From Phreatobacter sp. (lineage in GTDB: Bacteria > Pseudomonadota > Alphaproteobacteria > Rhizobiales > Phreatobacteraceae), in assembly GCF_030691135.1 (NCBI RefSeq), contig NZ_JAUYFA010000070.1:1-64000 (forward strand): 64,000 nt of DNA, written 5' to 3'. Numbering within the stretch: position 1 is the stretch's first letter; each line of letters begins with the position of its first letter. The notes under the pieces were generated by a model. It was not told where the DNA came from and did no database searches. It saw only the letters and a list, made by a program, of their open reading frames with translations. Position numbers and translations under genes: made by a program. This document shows, one piece after another, positions 1 through 10,444 of the stretch.

Positions 1-2448
<2,448 letters not shown>

Positions 2449-2449
2449 G

Positions 2450-3004
2450 GCTACGGGCGTCGACTTCGCGTCCAGCGAGGTCAACGAGGCAACGGTACGT
2501 CAGCTTCATGCTGGCGCCTTCATTGACGGCGCCGACAATATCGTCCTGATCGGCGGCCCGGGAACCGGCAAGACCCACATTGCATCAGCGATTGGCATCC
2601 AGGCTGTCGAGCATCACCGCAAGAAGGTGAGGTTCTTCTCGACCGTCGATCTGGTCAATGCGCTCGAGCAGGAGAAGGCCGCGAACAAGGCCGGCCAGCT
2701 GGCCGAGCGTCTCATCCGCCTCGATCTCGTCATCCTCGACGAACTCAGGATACCAGACGTTCAGCCCGTCCGGTGGCGCGCTCCTGTTCCACCTGCTCTC
2801 CAAGCTTTACGAGCAGACCAGCATCGTCATCACCACGAACCCCAGCTTCGCCGAATGGGCTGGCGCGTTCGGCGATGCCAAGATGACGACGGCATTGCTC
2901 GATCGCCTGACCCATCATTGCCACATCCTCCAAACCGGAAACGACAGCTTCCGCTTCAAGGCCAGCACAAACCAAAAAACCCGAAAGGAAACGGCACGCG
3001 CTTG
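2450..3004 (+). pseudogene. Broken IS21-family IstB helper ATPase
   Basis: Remnant of the ATP-binding helper protein of an IS21-type transposon. An open frame from 2450 gives VLIGGPGTGKTHIASAIG (Walker A) and VILDEL (Walker B). The typical next residues, [20 protein letters not shown], continue in a different frame and run on to [18 protein letters not shown]. The frame changes at about 2743-2746, where one extra A follows CTC, so this is a single-base insertion. The N-terminal part of IstB and the whole istA transposase are missing, and the first recognisable codons begin 2 bp after the gyrB stop. It is non-functional debris. Confidence 0.9.
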
Positions 3005-3035
3005 ACGACCTGCCATCAAGGCGGGAAACACCTTC

Positions 3036-3070
3036 AATCCGGGTCACTTCTCAACGAAAAATCCGGGTCA
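3036..3070. repeat. Direct repeats at the IS21-type right end
   Basis: The 11-mer AATCCGGGTCA occurs at 3036-3046 and again at 3060-3070, 24 bp apart, just after the istB remnant. IS21-family elements carry multiple short terminal repeats that bind the transposase, and these fit such a right end. No matching left end is visible at the gyrB side, which agrees with a truncated element. Confidence 0.5.
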
Positions 3071-3084
3071 AGTCTTGGCGGGAA

Positions 3085-3349
3085 TCAACACTCAATGACG
3101 AGATTGTCTTCGACGGGAAATGGCTGACGCGCGCCCTGCGCCGCCGCATCGCCGAAGATAACGAGGCGTCCATCAACACCGTGCCCCACCACGAGAAGAT
3201 CTTCGACCCACGACGAGAAGGTCTTCTCGCGCTTCGACAGGCTGGTATCGCTCAGGGACGGGCGGCTCACCCAGATCCATGCTCCAGTCGCGCAAGGCGA
3301 CGCGCATGAGCGCAAAGGCGACCCATCGGTACCCTGGGAGTCTGCGTGA
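3085..3349 (+). pseudogene. Unrecognised gene fragment between IS debris and the lipoprotein gene
   Basis: Downstream of the IS end an open stretch reads NDEIVFDGKWLTRALRRRIA. It then changes frame near 3200 into FSRFDRLVSLRDGRLTQIHA and ends at TGA 3347-3349. The frame change sits on an imperfect tandem duplication (CACGAGAAGATCTTC, then GACGAGAAGGTCTTC), which could have caused it. There is no convincing start codon and I do not recognise the family; the FDRLVSLRDGRL stretch only loosely recalls the C-terminus of ABC-transporter ATPases. Treat it as a decayed fragment. Confidence 0.3.
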
Positions 3350-3351
3350 GG

Positions 3352-3993
3352 CTACCGGATCCGACGGATCCGCGCGAGATAGGCGTTCGCCGCGTCCTGG
3401 GCCGGCAGGAGATCGTAGCGGGCCCGCTCGATTTCGAACATGGCCTGGTCGCTATCAAAGCGAATCGTTGAGAGCTGGTCGCGGATCCGCGACGCCTCGT
3501 TGCGACGAGCATCTTCGCTGAGGTTCCTGTTGCTCCGCAGCGCGTCCAAGCGGTCGCGCAGTCGGTTCCGCTCGTTGCCAAGGCTCCGCAGTCGCTCTTC
3601 CGCCGAGGAGAGGCGGCGCTCGGCCCCTCCCAAGCGCTCACCGACTTGGCGACCCTCCAGGAAAGGTCCGACCACCTGGGCAGGGCAAAGCCCATGGTAG
3701 CTGTCGTTGCGCCGGCCGGTCTCAAAGCCGTTCTCTGGCGTGCAGTACTGAAGGATCCCGCGATCCCAGCCCGCCCGGTAAGCGGCGGCGTTATGGGCGA
3801 TCCCATGATTGGCGCAGGCCTCGGCATGCTGCGTGATGCGGGAAGGTGGATAGCCGGTTGCCCCGTCCCTTTGCCCGACGCTTGCCCAGTCCCCTTGGCG
3901 GCACTCATCTCTCGACATCGTCGCGCAGCCCGACATGCCGATCGATAGGAAACCTGCTCCTGCAAGAGCAAGGAGCTTGAGGGTCATGCGCAT
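3352..3993 (-). CDS. DUF2799 outer-membrane lipoprotein
   Basis: 213-residue predicted lipoprotein. The N-terminus has a signal sequence ending in a lipobox with the acylated cysteine at residue 23 (IGMSGCATM). The middle holds the DUF2799 pattern: C-R-x-GDW, repeated short motifs such as HAEACANHG and YRAGWDRG, and LCPAQVVGPFLEGR. Residues from about 120 to 175 are rich in R, E and L and should form a coiled coil. The function of the family is unknown. The gene stands alone between two patches of transposon debris on the minus strand. Confidence 0.8.
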   Translation of the reverse strand: MRMTLKLLALAGAGFLSIGMSGCATMSRDECRQGDWASVGQRDGATGYPPSRITQHAEACANHGIAHNAAAYRAGWDRGILQYCTPENGFETGRRNDSYHGLCPAQVVGPFLEGRQVGERLGGAERRLSSAEERLRSLGNERNRLRDRLDALRSNRNLSEDARRNEASRIRDQLSTIRFDSDQAMFEIERARYDLLPAQDAANAYLARIRRIR

Positions 3994-4068
3994 GAGTGAG
4001 ACCTCTGGGGGGACGCTGCCACCGGCGGGCGATCTCGTCAGGGAATATTCTTTTGGTATCGATCGAAG

Positions 4069-4173
4069 TCAATATCTCCCGTGCCTGCGCGCCAGATCGG
4101 CGGTCTTCGCGCCGGCCTCCTGCGGTTCCAGCACCAAAATGATCCGCTCTTCCCTGAACCTTGCTCGCTTCAT
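4069..4173 (-). pseudogene. 5' fragment of an IS3-family orfA transposase
   Basis: A 34-codon frame starts MKRARFREERIILVLEP and continues QEAGAKTADLARRHG before a premature stop. It matches the N-terminus of IS3-family OrfA proteins (typical form MKRSRFTEEQIIGVL...EAGAKTADVCRRHG). The rest of the HTH transposase and all of orfB are missing, so this is a short relic. It abuts the dctM/IS256 mosaic at its 5' end. Confidence 0.75.
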
Positions 4174-4340
4174 CAGTCCGCCCTCATGAGGGCCGGACCC
4201 TCACCCCGCGTGGAGGCGAAGAGGCCGTTGGTCAGGCCGGTCACCGAGGCGATATAGCCCATCAGCAGGAACATCGGCGCCGCCGACAGATTCCAGTCGC
4301 CGATCAGGCGGCAGGGGATGGCCTTCGCGATGCCGCTGAC
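4173..4340 (-). pseudogene. Fragment of a TRAP transporter large permease (DctM)
   Basis: In the same frame as the IS256 piece, the translation changes to IGDWNLSAAPMFLLMGYIAS and then VTGLTNGLFAS. This is the characteristic early segment of TRAP dicarboxylate transporter large permeases of the DctM family. Only about 45 codons remain before unrelated residues and a TGA at 4175-4173. No DctP or DctQ gene is nearby. It appears to be a scrap of a transporter gene interrupted by insertion or deletion events. Confidence 0.6.
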
Positions 4341-4520
4341 CACCACCGAGACGATCCGACCGGCGTGGCGCATCTTCACATAGGTCGCGTCGATCCACAG
4401 ATAGAGCCAGTCGCCCTCGATCGGCCGATCGAGGAAGGCCTGGACCCGTTCGTCGATCTCCTCGCAGAGCCGAGAGACCTGGCTCCTGCTTTGCCTGTAC
4501 AGGTCGTCGATTGAGTCAGG
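4341..4520 (-). pseudogene. Fragment of an IS256-family (mutator) transposase
   Basis: The reading frame encodes SRSQVSRLCEEIDERVQAF, then LDRPIEGDWLYLWIDATYVK and AGRIVSV. These are hallmark residues of IS256-type DDE transposases, with the first catalytic Asp in WIDATYVK. Roughly 55 codons survive. The frame then runs without a stop into a DctM-like segment, so an element end or deletion junction lies close to 4340. Confidence 0.8.
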
Positions 4521-4552
4521 TTTTGGAGTTCGCTCACAGCGTGGAATGGCGA

Positions 4553-4577
4553 GGCGATCGCTTGAAATCGCCTTTTT
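4553..4577 (+). terminator. Intrinsic terminator-like hairpin
   Basis: GGCGAT (4553-4558) pairs with ATCGCC (4567-4572) and is followed at once by TTTTT. It has the form of a rho-independent terminator reading rightward. No intact gene ends here on the plus strand, so it may be a leftover of the destroyed region or insulate the downstream small gene. Confidence 0.5.
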
Positions 4578-4686
4578 CGCTGCGCCGGTGCTCGGTGTTC
4601 CCGCCGGAACATCGTGGATCCCAGGTTCGGCCTATTGATTGGACATCGGGGCAACGGAGCCCCTGCCAAACAATGGGACGATCGCC

Positions 4687-4962
4687 ATGACCCGCTTCAA
4701 GACCCTCGCTCTCGCCACCGTCGCCGCCGCCGCCCTCTCGCTTGCCGCCGCCCCGCAGGCCGAAGCCCGCCCGCGCCACGGTGGCGCCGGCCTCGCCGCC
4801 CTCGCAGTCGGCCTCATCGTGGGCGGCGCAATTGTTGCGAGCCAGTCCCGTGCCCATGCCCACGCCTATGGCCGCGCCTATGCCCGCGACTGCTACCTGA
4901 CCCGCCGCTGGGTCGACGGCCCCTACGGCCCGGAGCGCCGCACGTTCCGTGTTTGCGAGTGA
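4687..4962 (+). CDS. Small secreted protein, glycine/alanine-rich, unknown function
   Basis: 91-residue protein beginning MTRFKTLALATVAAAALSLA, with a clear signal peptide likely cleaved after AEA near residue 27. A short glycine-rich hydrophobic stretch follows (ALAVGLIVGGAIVAS). The C-terminal domain has two cysteines (DCYLTRRW and FRVCE) that could form a disulfide in the periplasm. An in-frame ATG lies 16 codons upstream at 4639, but the signal peptide fits the start at 4687. Many Rhizobiales genomes carry such short exported proteins; I do not know a function. Confidence 0.65.
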   Translation: MTRFKTLALATVAAAALSLAAAPQAEARPRHGGAGLAALAVGLIVGGAIVASQSRAHAHAYGRAYARDCYLTRRWVDGPYGPERRTFRVCE

Positions 4963-4973
4963 TGCCGATCGCC

Positions 4974-4997
4974 CCGGGGTCCTGCCGCGGACCCCGG
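4974..4997 (+). terminator. GC-rich hairpin after the small secreted gene
   Basis: CCGGGGTCC (4974-4982) and GGACCCCGG (4989-4997) form a perfect 9-bp stem with a 6-nt loop, starting 11 bases after the stop of the small secreted gene. There is no T-run, so it may act as a transcript-stabilising or weak terminator hairpin. The remaining bases to 5243 show no gene I can support. Confidence 0.4.
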
Positions 4998-5243
4998 TGG
5001 TCCCCGGCGGGTCGGCAGGCCCGGACCGTGGGAGCGACGCTTCGATGACGCGCGTCTCCCGGGCCGTCATTGCGCCGGCCAGCGGCACCGGGCGAAGTGA
5101 AACAATGTCTGGCCCTCGCCCGATCGACGCCAGGGCGCTGTCGCGCCCACAGGCGCGCCAGGGGTCGAGGCGATCGAGGCGAGAGTCGCGGACGGATCAA
5201 CCGGACTTCCCTGTGCGATCACAGGTGGTTGTCGCAGCGGCCG

Positions 5244-5765
5244 TCACGGCCAGTACTTGGCCGCGGCGTAGCCGGGACCGAGCCAGACGGCTGCCCACAA
5301 CAGCGATGACGTCCAGTTCGCAATCTGGAAGCGGATCTGAGGCATTCGGAAGGCGCCGGCGAGAAGCGGTACCACGCCGCGCAAGGGGCCGATGAATTTC
5401 GCGATGAAGACGCCGAGAACGCCCCAGGTCGAGATCAGCTTGACGCTGCGTTCGACCAGATCGGGGTGACGCGAGAGGGGCCAGATCCCGGACACCCGCT
5501 CCTTCAGGACATAGCCGACCGCATAGGAGACCCACTCCCCGAGGGCGGCACCGATCGTCGCAGCCAGCAGGATGGGAATCGGGTTCATGTCCGCTGCTCC
5601 GACCAGCGCTCCGAAGCCGATCAGGATGACCGAGGCGGGGATGAACAACGAGAACAGTATGATCGACTCGGCGAAGGCCAGAGCCGCGACGACGGGGAGG
5701 AACAGGGATGTGTTGTTGCGGGCCAGTGCCACGAGTTCGTTGGCGAAACTCTCGATGGACCACAT
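5244..5765 (-). CDS. DedA family (SNARE-associated/VTT) membrane protein
   Basis: 173-residue integral membrane protein. It has an N-terminal amphipathic segment, two hydrophobic re-entrant-like stretches (FLPVVAALAFAESIILFSLF and ILIGFGALVGA), a conserved GEWVSYAVGY segment, and the DedA signature in FIAKFIGPLRGVVPLLAG. Homologs take part in lipid-carrier (undecaprenyl phosphate) recycling or lipid scrambling at the inner membrane. It is somewhat shorter than typical DedA proteins (about 200), with a short C-terminus. It is monocistronic on the minus strand, divergent from the PhnD-like gene. Confidence 0.85.
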   Translation of the reverse strand: MWSIESFANELVALARNNTSLFLPVVAALAFAESIILFSLFIPASVILIGFGALVGAADMNPIPILLAATIGAALGEWVSYAVGYVLKERVSGIWPLSRHPDLVERSVKLISTWGVLGVFIAKFIGPLRGVVPLLAGAFRMPQIRFQIANWTSSLLWAAVWLGPGYAAAKYWP

Positions 5766-5932
5766 GCCTGACCTCTGACGGTAACCGCGCCGCCTGTGAG
5801 GTAACTGAAAGCGGTGAAAGAATCTCCCCCCGCCGTTGCGATTTTTGATGCGCGTGCCAATCCGTGTGATGCGCCCGGCTGCGCGCCGTATGGCGCAGGC
5901 CGCATTGACGCCCGGTTCGGATTGCTTCCATC

Positions 5933-6856
5933 ATGCTCGAAACGAAAAAGACAGGGAGGAAATGGTTGCCGCCCCCGGGCACAGCCTCTGTCGCGCCACG
6001 CTCTGACCGTCGGCGCCTGCTGTTGGCTGGCGGTTTCGCCGGTCTCGCTGCGCTTGCCGCGCCTCGTGTGCTGCGTGCCGAGCGGCCGTTCCAGTTCGGA
6101 CTAACGCCGGTCTTCCTGACCTCCGACCTCGTGCTCCTGGAAGCGCTGCAGGCCTATCTGTCACGGGCCCTGGACGGCGAGGTGCGCCTGGTGCTCAGGC
6201 GAACCTACCAGGAGATCACTTCGCAGCTGGTCGCCGGGCAGATCGACGCGGCCTGGATCTGCGGCTTTCCCTTCGTCGCCTACCGGTCCCGGCTGGAACT
6301 CGTGGCCGTTCCCGTCTGGCGGGGGCGCACCACCTACCAATCCTACCTCATCGCCGGGGCACGAGCGCCGGGGGCCGCGCTCAAGGACCTGAAGGGCCAT
6401 GTCCACGCCTTCTCCGACCCCGATTCCAATTCCGGCTATCTCGTCACCCGTGCCGGGCTGGCCGAGACGGGCGAGCGCCCGGAAAGCTTCTTCGGCCGCA
6501 CCTTCTTCACCTACGGCCACCGCAACGTCGTTCGTGCCGTGGCCTCGGGGCTGGCCCAGTCAGGCAGCGTCGATGGATATGTCTGGGAGGTCATGACCGA
6601 GACCGAGCCGGAACTGACGTCGCGGACGCGGGTCATCTGGAAGTCCGACTGGATGGGTTTCCCGCCGGTCGCGACCTCGGCCGGTCGCCTCCGAGAGGAC
6701 AGCATCGCCCGCCTGCAGAGGGGATTGCAGAGGATGGCAGCGGACCCGCTGGGACAGCGCGTGCTCGGCCTTCTCCGGCTCGACGGCTTCGCTCTCGCCG
6801 ATCCCGGTCTTTTCCAGAGCATCGCCGACCGGGTCGCCCTGGTCGGACGCGATTGA
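5933..6856 (+). CDS. PhnD/AioX-like periplasmic binding protein (sensor component)
   Basis: 307-residue periplasmic substrate-binding protein of the phosphate/phosphite/phosphonate (PhnD) family. The N-terminus holds SDRRRLLLAGGFAGLAALAA, a twin-arginine-like export signal ending near residue 50. Diagnostic core motifs are YQEITSQLVAGQIDAAWICG (with a cysteine) and SDPDSNSGYLVTRAGL. No ABC permease or ATPase is adjacent. Instead the stop overlaps or abuts a histidine-kinase gene followed by a response regulator. This is the AioX-AioS-AioR layout, in which the binding protein senses an oxyanion for the kinase. The ligand here is unknown, and a role in transport is unlikely. Confidence 0.8.
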   Translation: MLETKKTGRKWLPPPGTASVAPRSDRRRLLLAGGFAGLAALAAPRVLRAERPFQFGLTPVFLTSDLVLLEALQAYLSRALDGEVRLVLRRTYQEITSQLVAGQIDAAWICGFPFVAYRSRLELVAVPVWRGRTTYQSYLIAGARAPGAALKDLKGHVHAFSDPDSNSGYLVTRAGLAETGERPESFFGRTFFTYGHRNVVRAVASGLAQSGSVDGYVWEVMTETEPELTSRTRVIWKSDWMGFPPVATSAGRLREDSIARLQRGLQRMAADPLGQRVLGLLRLDGFALADPGLFQSIADRVALVGRD

Positions 6857-6861
6857 CGGCG

Positions 6862-8313
6862 ATGTCCTGGGCCAATCCCCTTCGATGGCCGCTGGCGGTG
6901 AAGGCCCCGGCCATGGTGGTCATTTTCATGCTGGCCGTCAGCGCCGTCATCACCCATGCCGTGCTCGAAAGGCTCAGGGAGACGCAGGAACGCCACCTCT
7001 CGGCGCTGTCGACGACCTTCCTCGAGGGGCTGGCTTCCGCTGTGCTGCCATATGTTCTGCGCGAAGACGTCTGGGAGGTCTTCGACGCCATCGAGCGCAA
7101 CGCCACGCTCAGCGTCGGTTTCGGGCGGGCCTTCATCGTCATCACCGATGAACGGGGCCGGACACTGGCGTCCAGCAATCCGCTGGACGTGCCTCTCGGG
7201 GCAGACCGCGCCTCGTTGAACGATCGGTTCGCCGCGAGCCAGCTGCTGTTCGTCGACGCGGGCGACGGCAAGGCTCATGCCCGCAAGATCCTGCGCTATC
7301 AGGACAGGGATATCGGACGCATCTTCGCCGACTACGACATCACCCATCTGGTCGCCGAACGTCGCAACGTGCTCACCACGCTGATCGCGACCAATGCCTT
7401 CCTGACCCTGTGCCTGGCTGCACTCGCCTACTGGACCATCCGCCGGATGCTGTCTCCGCTCGCCCGCCTGTCGCGCCACATCGACAGCGGCGCCGCCGGG
7501 CCGCTGGTGCCCATCGACCTCGCCGGCACGGGCCATCACGACAGTGAATTCGCGCGGCTGTTCCGACGCTACAACACGCTCGTCGAGGCGCTGTCCGAGC
7601 GCGAAGAGCTGGCGCGTCAGCTGGCGGCCGAAGAGCGGGTGGCGAGCCTGGGACGGCTGGCGTCGGGCATGGCGCACGAGATCAACAATCCCCTCGGCGG
7701 CCTGTTCAACGCCATCGACACCCTCAGGACACATGGCGAGCGTCCCGCCGTCAGGACGTCATCGATCGAACTGATCGAAAGGGGTCTGCGCGGGATCAGG
7801 GATGTCGTCCGCACGGTCCTCGCCACCTACCGCGCCGATCGACATCTGCGACCGCTGGTGCCCGAGGATCTCGACGACATGCGCCTCCTCATCGGCTCGG
7901 AGGTGCGCCGCAAGAATGTCGACCTCGGCTGGCGCAACGCCGTCGTCGGAGAACTGGCCCTGCCGGCCTCCGCCATCCGCCAGATCCTGCTCAACCTGAC
8001 CCTCAATGCGGTCAGCGCCGTCGCGGAGGGCGGGCGGGTGCTGGTCGACATCGCCTGCCTCTCCGCCGAGTTCCGCCTCGTCGTCGAAGACGATGGATCC
8101 GGCCTGTCCCCCGCGGCCGCGGACGTCCTGACCGGTCGCAGCACGCGCCCCCTGCTTCAGGGAGAAGGCGCCGGCCTCGGTCTGTGGGTGTCGCAACGGC
8201 TGGCGGCAGGGCTCGGCGGCAGGATCGCGGTCGAGACCAGCGCCGCCGGTGGCGCCCGGATCGTGGTGGTCATCCCCCTGCCGGAGATCGCGGAGCATCG
8301 CGATGTCGCTTGA
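6862..8313 (+). CDS. Membrane sensor histidine kinase
   Basis: About 483 residues. One membrane helix near the N-terminus (MVVIFMLAVSAVITHAV) and a second around residue 180 (LIATNAFLTLCLAALAYWTI) flank a periplasmic sensor domain of roughly 140 residues. The cytoplasmic part has a HAMP-like linker, the H-box LASGMAHEINNPLGG (phospho-His near 271), an N-box LLNLTLNAVSAV, and ATP-lid motifs VEDDGSGLSP and GAGLGLWVSQRLAAG. ATG 6862 was chosen; a TTG at 6853 that overlaps the upstream stop is an alternative. It probably reads the periplasmic PhnD-like protein and phosphorylates the next gene product, with which it overlaps by 11 bp. Confidence 0.88.
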   Translation: MSWANPLRWPLAVKAPAMVVIFMLAVSAVITHAVLERLRETQERHLSALSTTFLEGLASAVLPYVLREDVWEVFDAIERNATLSVGFGRAFIVITDERGRTLASSNPLDVPLGADRASLNDRFAASQLLFVDAGDGKAHARKILRYQDRDIGRIFADYDITHLVAERRNVLTTLIATNAFLTLCLAALAYWTIRRMLSPLARLSRHIDSGAAGPLVPIDLAGTGHHDSEFARLFRRYNTLVEALSEREELARQLAAEERVASLGRLASGMAHEINNPLGGLFNAIDTLRTHGERPAVRTSSIELIERGLRGIRDVVRTVLATYRADRHLRPLVPEDLDDMRLLIGSEVRRKNVDLGWRNAVVGELALPASAIRQILLNLTLNAVSAVAEGGRVLVDIACLSAEFRLVVEDDGSGLSPAAADVLTGRSTRPLLQGEGAGLGLWVSQRLAAGLGGRIAVETSAAGGARIVVVIPLPEIAEHRDVA

Positions 8314-8899
8314 AGGCGTGTCCATCATCCTGGTCGAGGACGATCCGATCATGGGCGAGTCTCTCGTCCAGAGGCTTGGCCTGGAAGGCGCTGAGGTCGT
8401 CTGGTTCCGATCTCGCGGAGAGGCATCGCACGGGCTCGCCGGGGCGTCGGCGGACGTCGTCATCTGTGACATCCGACTGCCCGACGGAACCGGCGAGGAT
8501 GTCTTTCTCCATGCCGGCCGGTCCGGACCGATACCGCCTTTTCTGTTCATGACGGCCTTCGCCGACATCGACCAGGCGGTTCGCCTGATGAAGGCGGGAG
8601 CCGGCGACTACATCGCCAAGCCCTTCGAAATGCAGAAGCTGCTCGCAAGGGTCCTCGGAATTCTCGGCGAGCGGCATGGGCGTACAGCCCAGATCCCGGA
8701 CCTCAAACTGGTGCGCGGGGAGGCGGAGAGGGCGTTGATCGAGCGCACGATCGCCGAAACGGGAGGCCGGATCGGCGAGGCCGCCCGTCGCCTGAACGTT
8801 TCCAGGACGACGCTGTGGAGCCGCATGAAGGTGCTGGGAGTCGCCGGGCCCCGATCTGTTCAGAAAACTGAACATGGCCCCGGTCGATTGTCAAAATAG
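8303..8899 (+). CDS. Two-domain response regulator (receiver + Fis-type HTH)
   Basis: 198 residues. The receiver domain has the acidic pair in LVEDD, the phospho-acceptor near Asp56 in VICDIRLPDGTG, and the conserved Lys in YIAKPF. After a short linker a Fis/NtrC-type HTH follows directly (RIGEAARRLNVSRTTLWSRM), without an AAA+ sigma-54 activation domain. It therefore resembles RegA/ActR-type regulators rather than AioR. ATG 8303 lies inside the end of the kinase gene and gives a normal receiver start; a longer frame from 8249 has no domain support. Likely target: the molybdoenzyme and cytochrome genes just downstream. Confidence 0.87.
   Translation: MSLEGVSIILVEDDPIMGESLVQRLGLEGAEVVWFRSRGEASHGLAGASADVVICDIRLPDGTGEDVFLHAGRSGPIPPFLFMTAFADIDQAVRLMKAGAGDYIAKPFEMQKLLARVLGILGERHGRTAQIPDLKLVRGEAERALIERTIAETGGRIGEAARRLNVSRTTLWSRMKVLGVAGPRSVQKTEHGPGRLSK
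8857..8874. promoter_or_regulatory. Perfect 18-bp palindromic site TGTTCAG-AAAA-CTGAACA
   Basis: Arms TGTTCAG (8857-8863) and CTGAACA (8868-8874) are perfect inverted repeats around AAAA. The site lies in the last codons of the response-regulator gene, about 155 bp upstream of the molybdoenzyme start. Its size and symmetry suit a dimeric HTH regulator such as the Fis-type protein encoded here. There is no following T-run, so a terminator is less likely. Regulatory role is inference. Confidence 0.45.
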
Positions 8900-8968
8900 T
8901 CAAACAAGTATCTGAAATATAGACGTATTTTCCTGAATCTCCTTGCCTTCCCGCAGGTCTTCGGCAAG

Positions 8969-8989
8969 CCTCCGTTACGGTCACGGAGG
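8969..8989. promoter_or_regulatory. Inverted repeat in the molybdoenzyme leader
   Basis: CCTCCGT and ACGGAGG form a perfect 7-bp inverted repeat around TACGGTC, 40 bp before the start codon of the sulfite-oxidase-family gene. It could be an operator or a 5' leader hairpin. The gene's own ribosome-binding site, GGAGGG at 9018-9023, is separate from it. Confidence 0.35.
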
Positions 8990-9028
8990 AGTCCGTGATC
9001 CACAACAAGGCTTGTCCGGAGGGATGCC

Positions 9029-10384
9029 ATGGGGATGAAACGCCATCAGGCGGAAGATGCCGCAACTGTCAGTCAGGTCCTGCGCGAGGGCACCAACCTC
9101 GACCGCCGAAGCCTGTTCGTCTCGGCCGCGGCCTTCGGTGCCGTCGCTGCCACGCCGGTTCTCGCACAGGCGCCCGCTGCGCCAACGCCCGCTGCCGCGC
9201 CGGCGCGACGCATACTGGTGAAGGACGACAGCCGTGTCCTGAACATCGGCGCCACCGTCCGCTCAGGCAATTACTGGAATTTCACGACCTTCATGACGCC
9301 CGTGGAGGAGTTCTACGTCCGCAACCATTATCCGACGCCGCGTGCCGAGGACAAAACGGTTCTGGCGCGCGAGAACTGGAAGCTGAAGGTGCATGGCGCC
9401 TCGGTCGAGCGGCCCTTCGAGATCGGCTACGAAGACCTGCTCAAGATGCCGTCCCGCTCGATCATCGCCACCATGGAGTGCCATGGCAACGGCCGCACGC
9501 TGTTCTGGGAGCAGGGTGGCTTCACCGGTCAGCAGGTCGGTGGCGGCAACTGGGTCATGGGCGCTGTGGGCCAGGCGGAATGGCAGTATGTGCCGATGAG
9601 CGCCATCCTGGCGCGCTGCGGCGTGAAGCCCGATGCGGCGACCGTGCTGTTCTGGTCGGGGGTCGACGGCAACGATATGGGCCGGCCGATGCCCTATGCG
9701 GAGATCGCGTCGCGTGCCGACGACATCGGTGTCTGCTTCGCCATGAACGGCAATGCGCTGACGCCCGACCACGGTGCGCCCGTCCGCATCGTCGTGCCCG
9801 GCTGGGGCGGCACCGCCTCGATCAAGTGGGTGACGGAGATCCGCATCACCAACAAGCGCGTCTGGTCGCGGCTCAACACCAAGGGCGAGGTCTATATCGG
9901 ACCGACCTATTCGGCGCCGGAACATGCTGCCGACGACGAGTATCTGCCGGGGATCACAGCCGCCGACATCAAGGGGCCGATGGTCACCTGGATGCCGCCG
10001 AAGTCGACTCTCACCGTGCCCCTCGTTCTCGAGAAGTCGCCGTCGGTTCCCTCCAACTACCCGCTGAAGCGCGGTGAACTTCCCAAGCTCAGCGCCGGCC
10101 GCCAGACCATGCGGGGCTATGCCTGGGCGCCGCAGCACGGTGTCAATGCGGTCGAGTACCGGATCGACGGCGGTGCCTGGCAGCGTGCCACCATCCAGCC
10201 CCCCAATATGGGCCGCTACACCTGGGTCCGGTTCACCTTCCCGTGGGACGCTGCCGCAGGGACCCATACGATCGAAACCCGGACGACGGACAATGCCGGC
10301 GTCTCCCAGCCGGAACAGATCCCGCTGAACTCGCTCGGCATGGCCAACTGGTCCATTCCGAAGTTCCGCATCGAAGTGGTCTGA
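9029..10384 (+). CDS. Sulfite-oxidase-family molybdopterin enzyme (SorA/SoxC-like), Tat-exported
   Basis: 451-residue periplasmic molybdoenzyme. A twin-arginine signal (NLDRRSLFVSAAAFG) precedes cleavage near AQA. The Mo-pterin domain includes EEFYVRNHYPTP and TMECHGNGR, whose cysteine (about residue 151) is the expected Mo ligand. The C-terminal dimerisation domain of the family follows (AWAPQHGVNAVEYRIDGGAW). A strong ribosome-binding site GGAGGG precedes ATG 9029. The next gene is a monohaem cytochrome c, as in SorAB sulfite dehydrogenases. The substrate may be sulfite, but the three-component sensor upstream leaves other S- or N-oxyanions or sulfoxides open. Confidence 0.85.
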   Translation: MGMKRHQAEDAATVSQVLREGTNLDRRSLFVSAAAFGAVAATPVLAQAPAAPTPAAAPARRILVKDDSRVLNIGATVRSGNYWNFTTFMTPVEEFYVRNHYPTPRAEDKTVLARENWKLKVHGASVERPFEIGYEDLLKMPSRSIIATMECHGNGRTLFWEQGGFTGQQVGGGNWVMGAVGQAEWQYVPMSAILARCGVKPDAATVLFWSGVDGNDMGRPMPYAEIASRADDIGVCFAMNGNALTPDHGAPVRIVVPGWGGTASIKWVTEIRITNKRVWSRLNTKGEVYIGPTYSAPEHAADDEYLPGITAADIKGPMVTWMPPKSTLTVPLVLEKSPSVPSNYPLKRGELPKLSAGRQTMRGYAWAPQHGVNAVEYRIDGGAWQRATIQPPNMGRYTWVRFTFPWDAAAGTHTIETRTTDNAGVSQPEQIPLNSLGMANWSIPKFRIEVV

Positions 10385-10444
10385 ACGCGACCCGGAGCGG
10401 CGCGCGCCGGTGCGCCGCTCCCGACCCCCCCGAAAGTGCAACAG

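Noticed and set aside
4998-5243. Several overlapping open frames between the small secreted gene and the DedA gene
   Set aside because: R/G-rich, no ribosome-binding sites, no motifs; no gene can be supported here.
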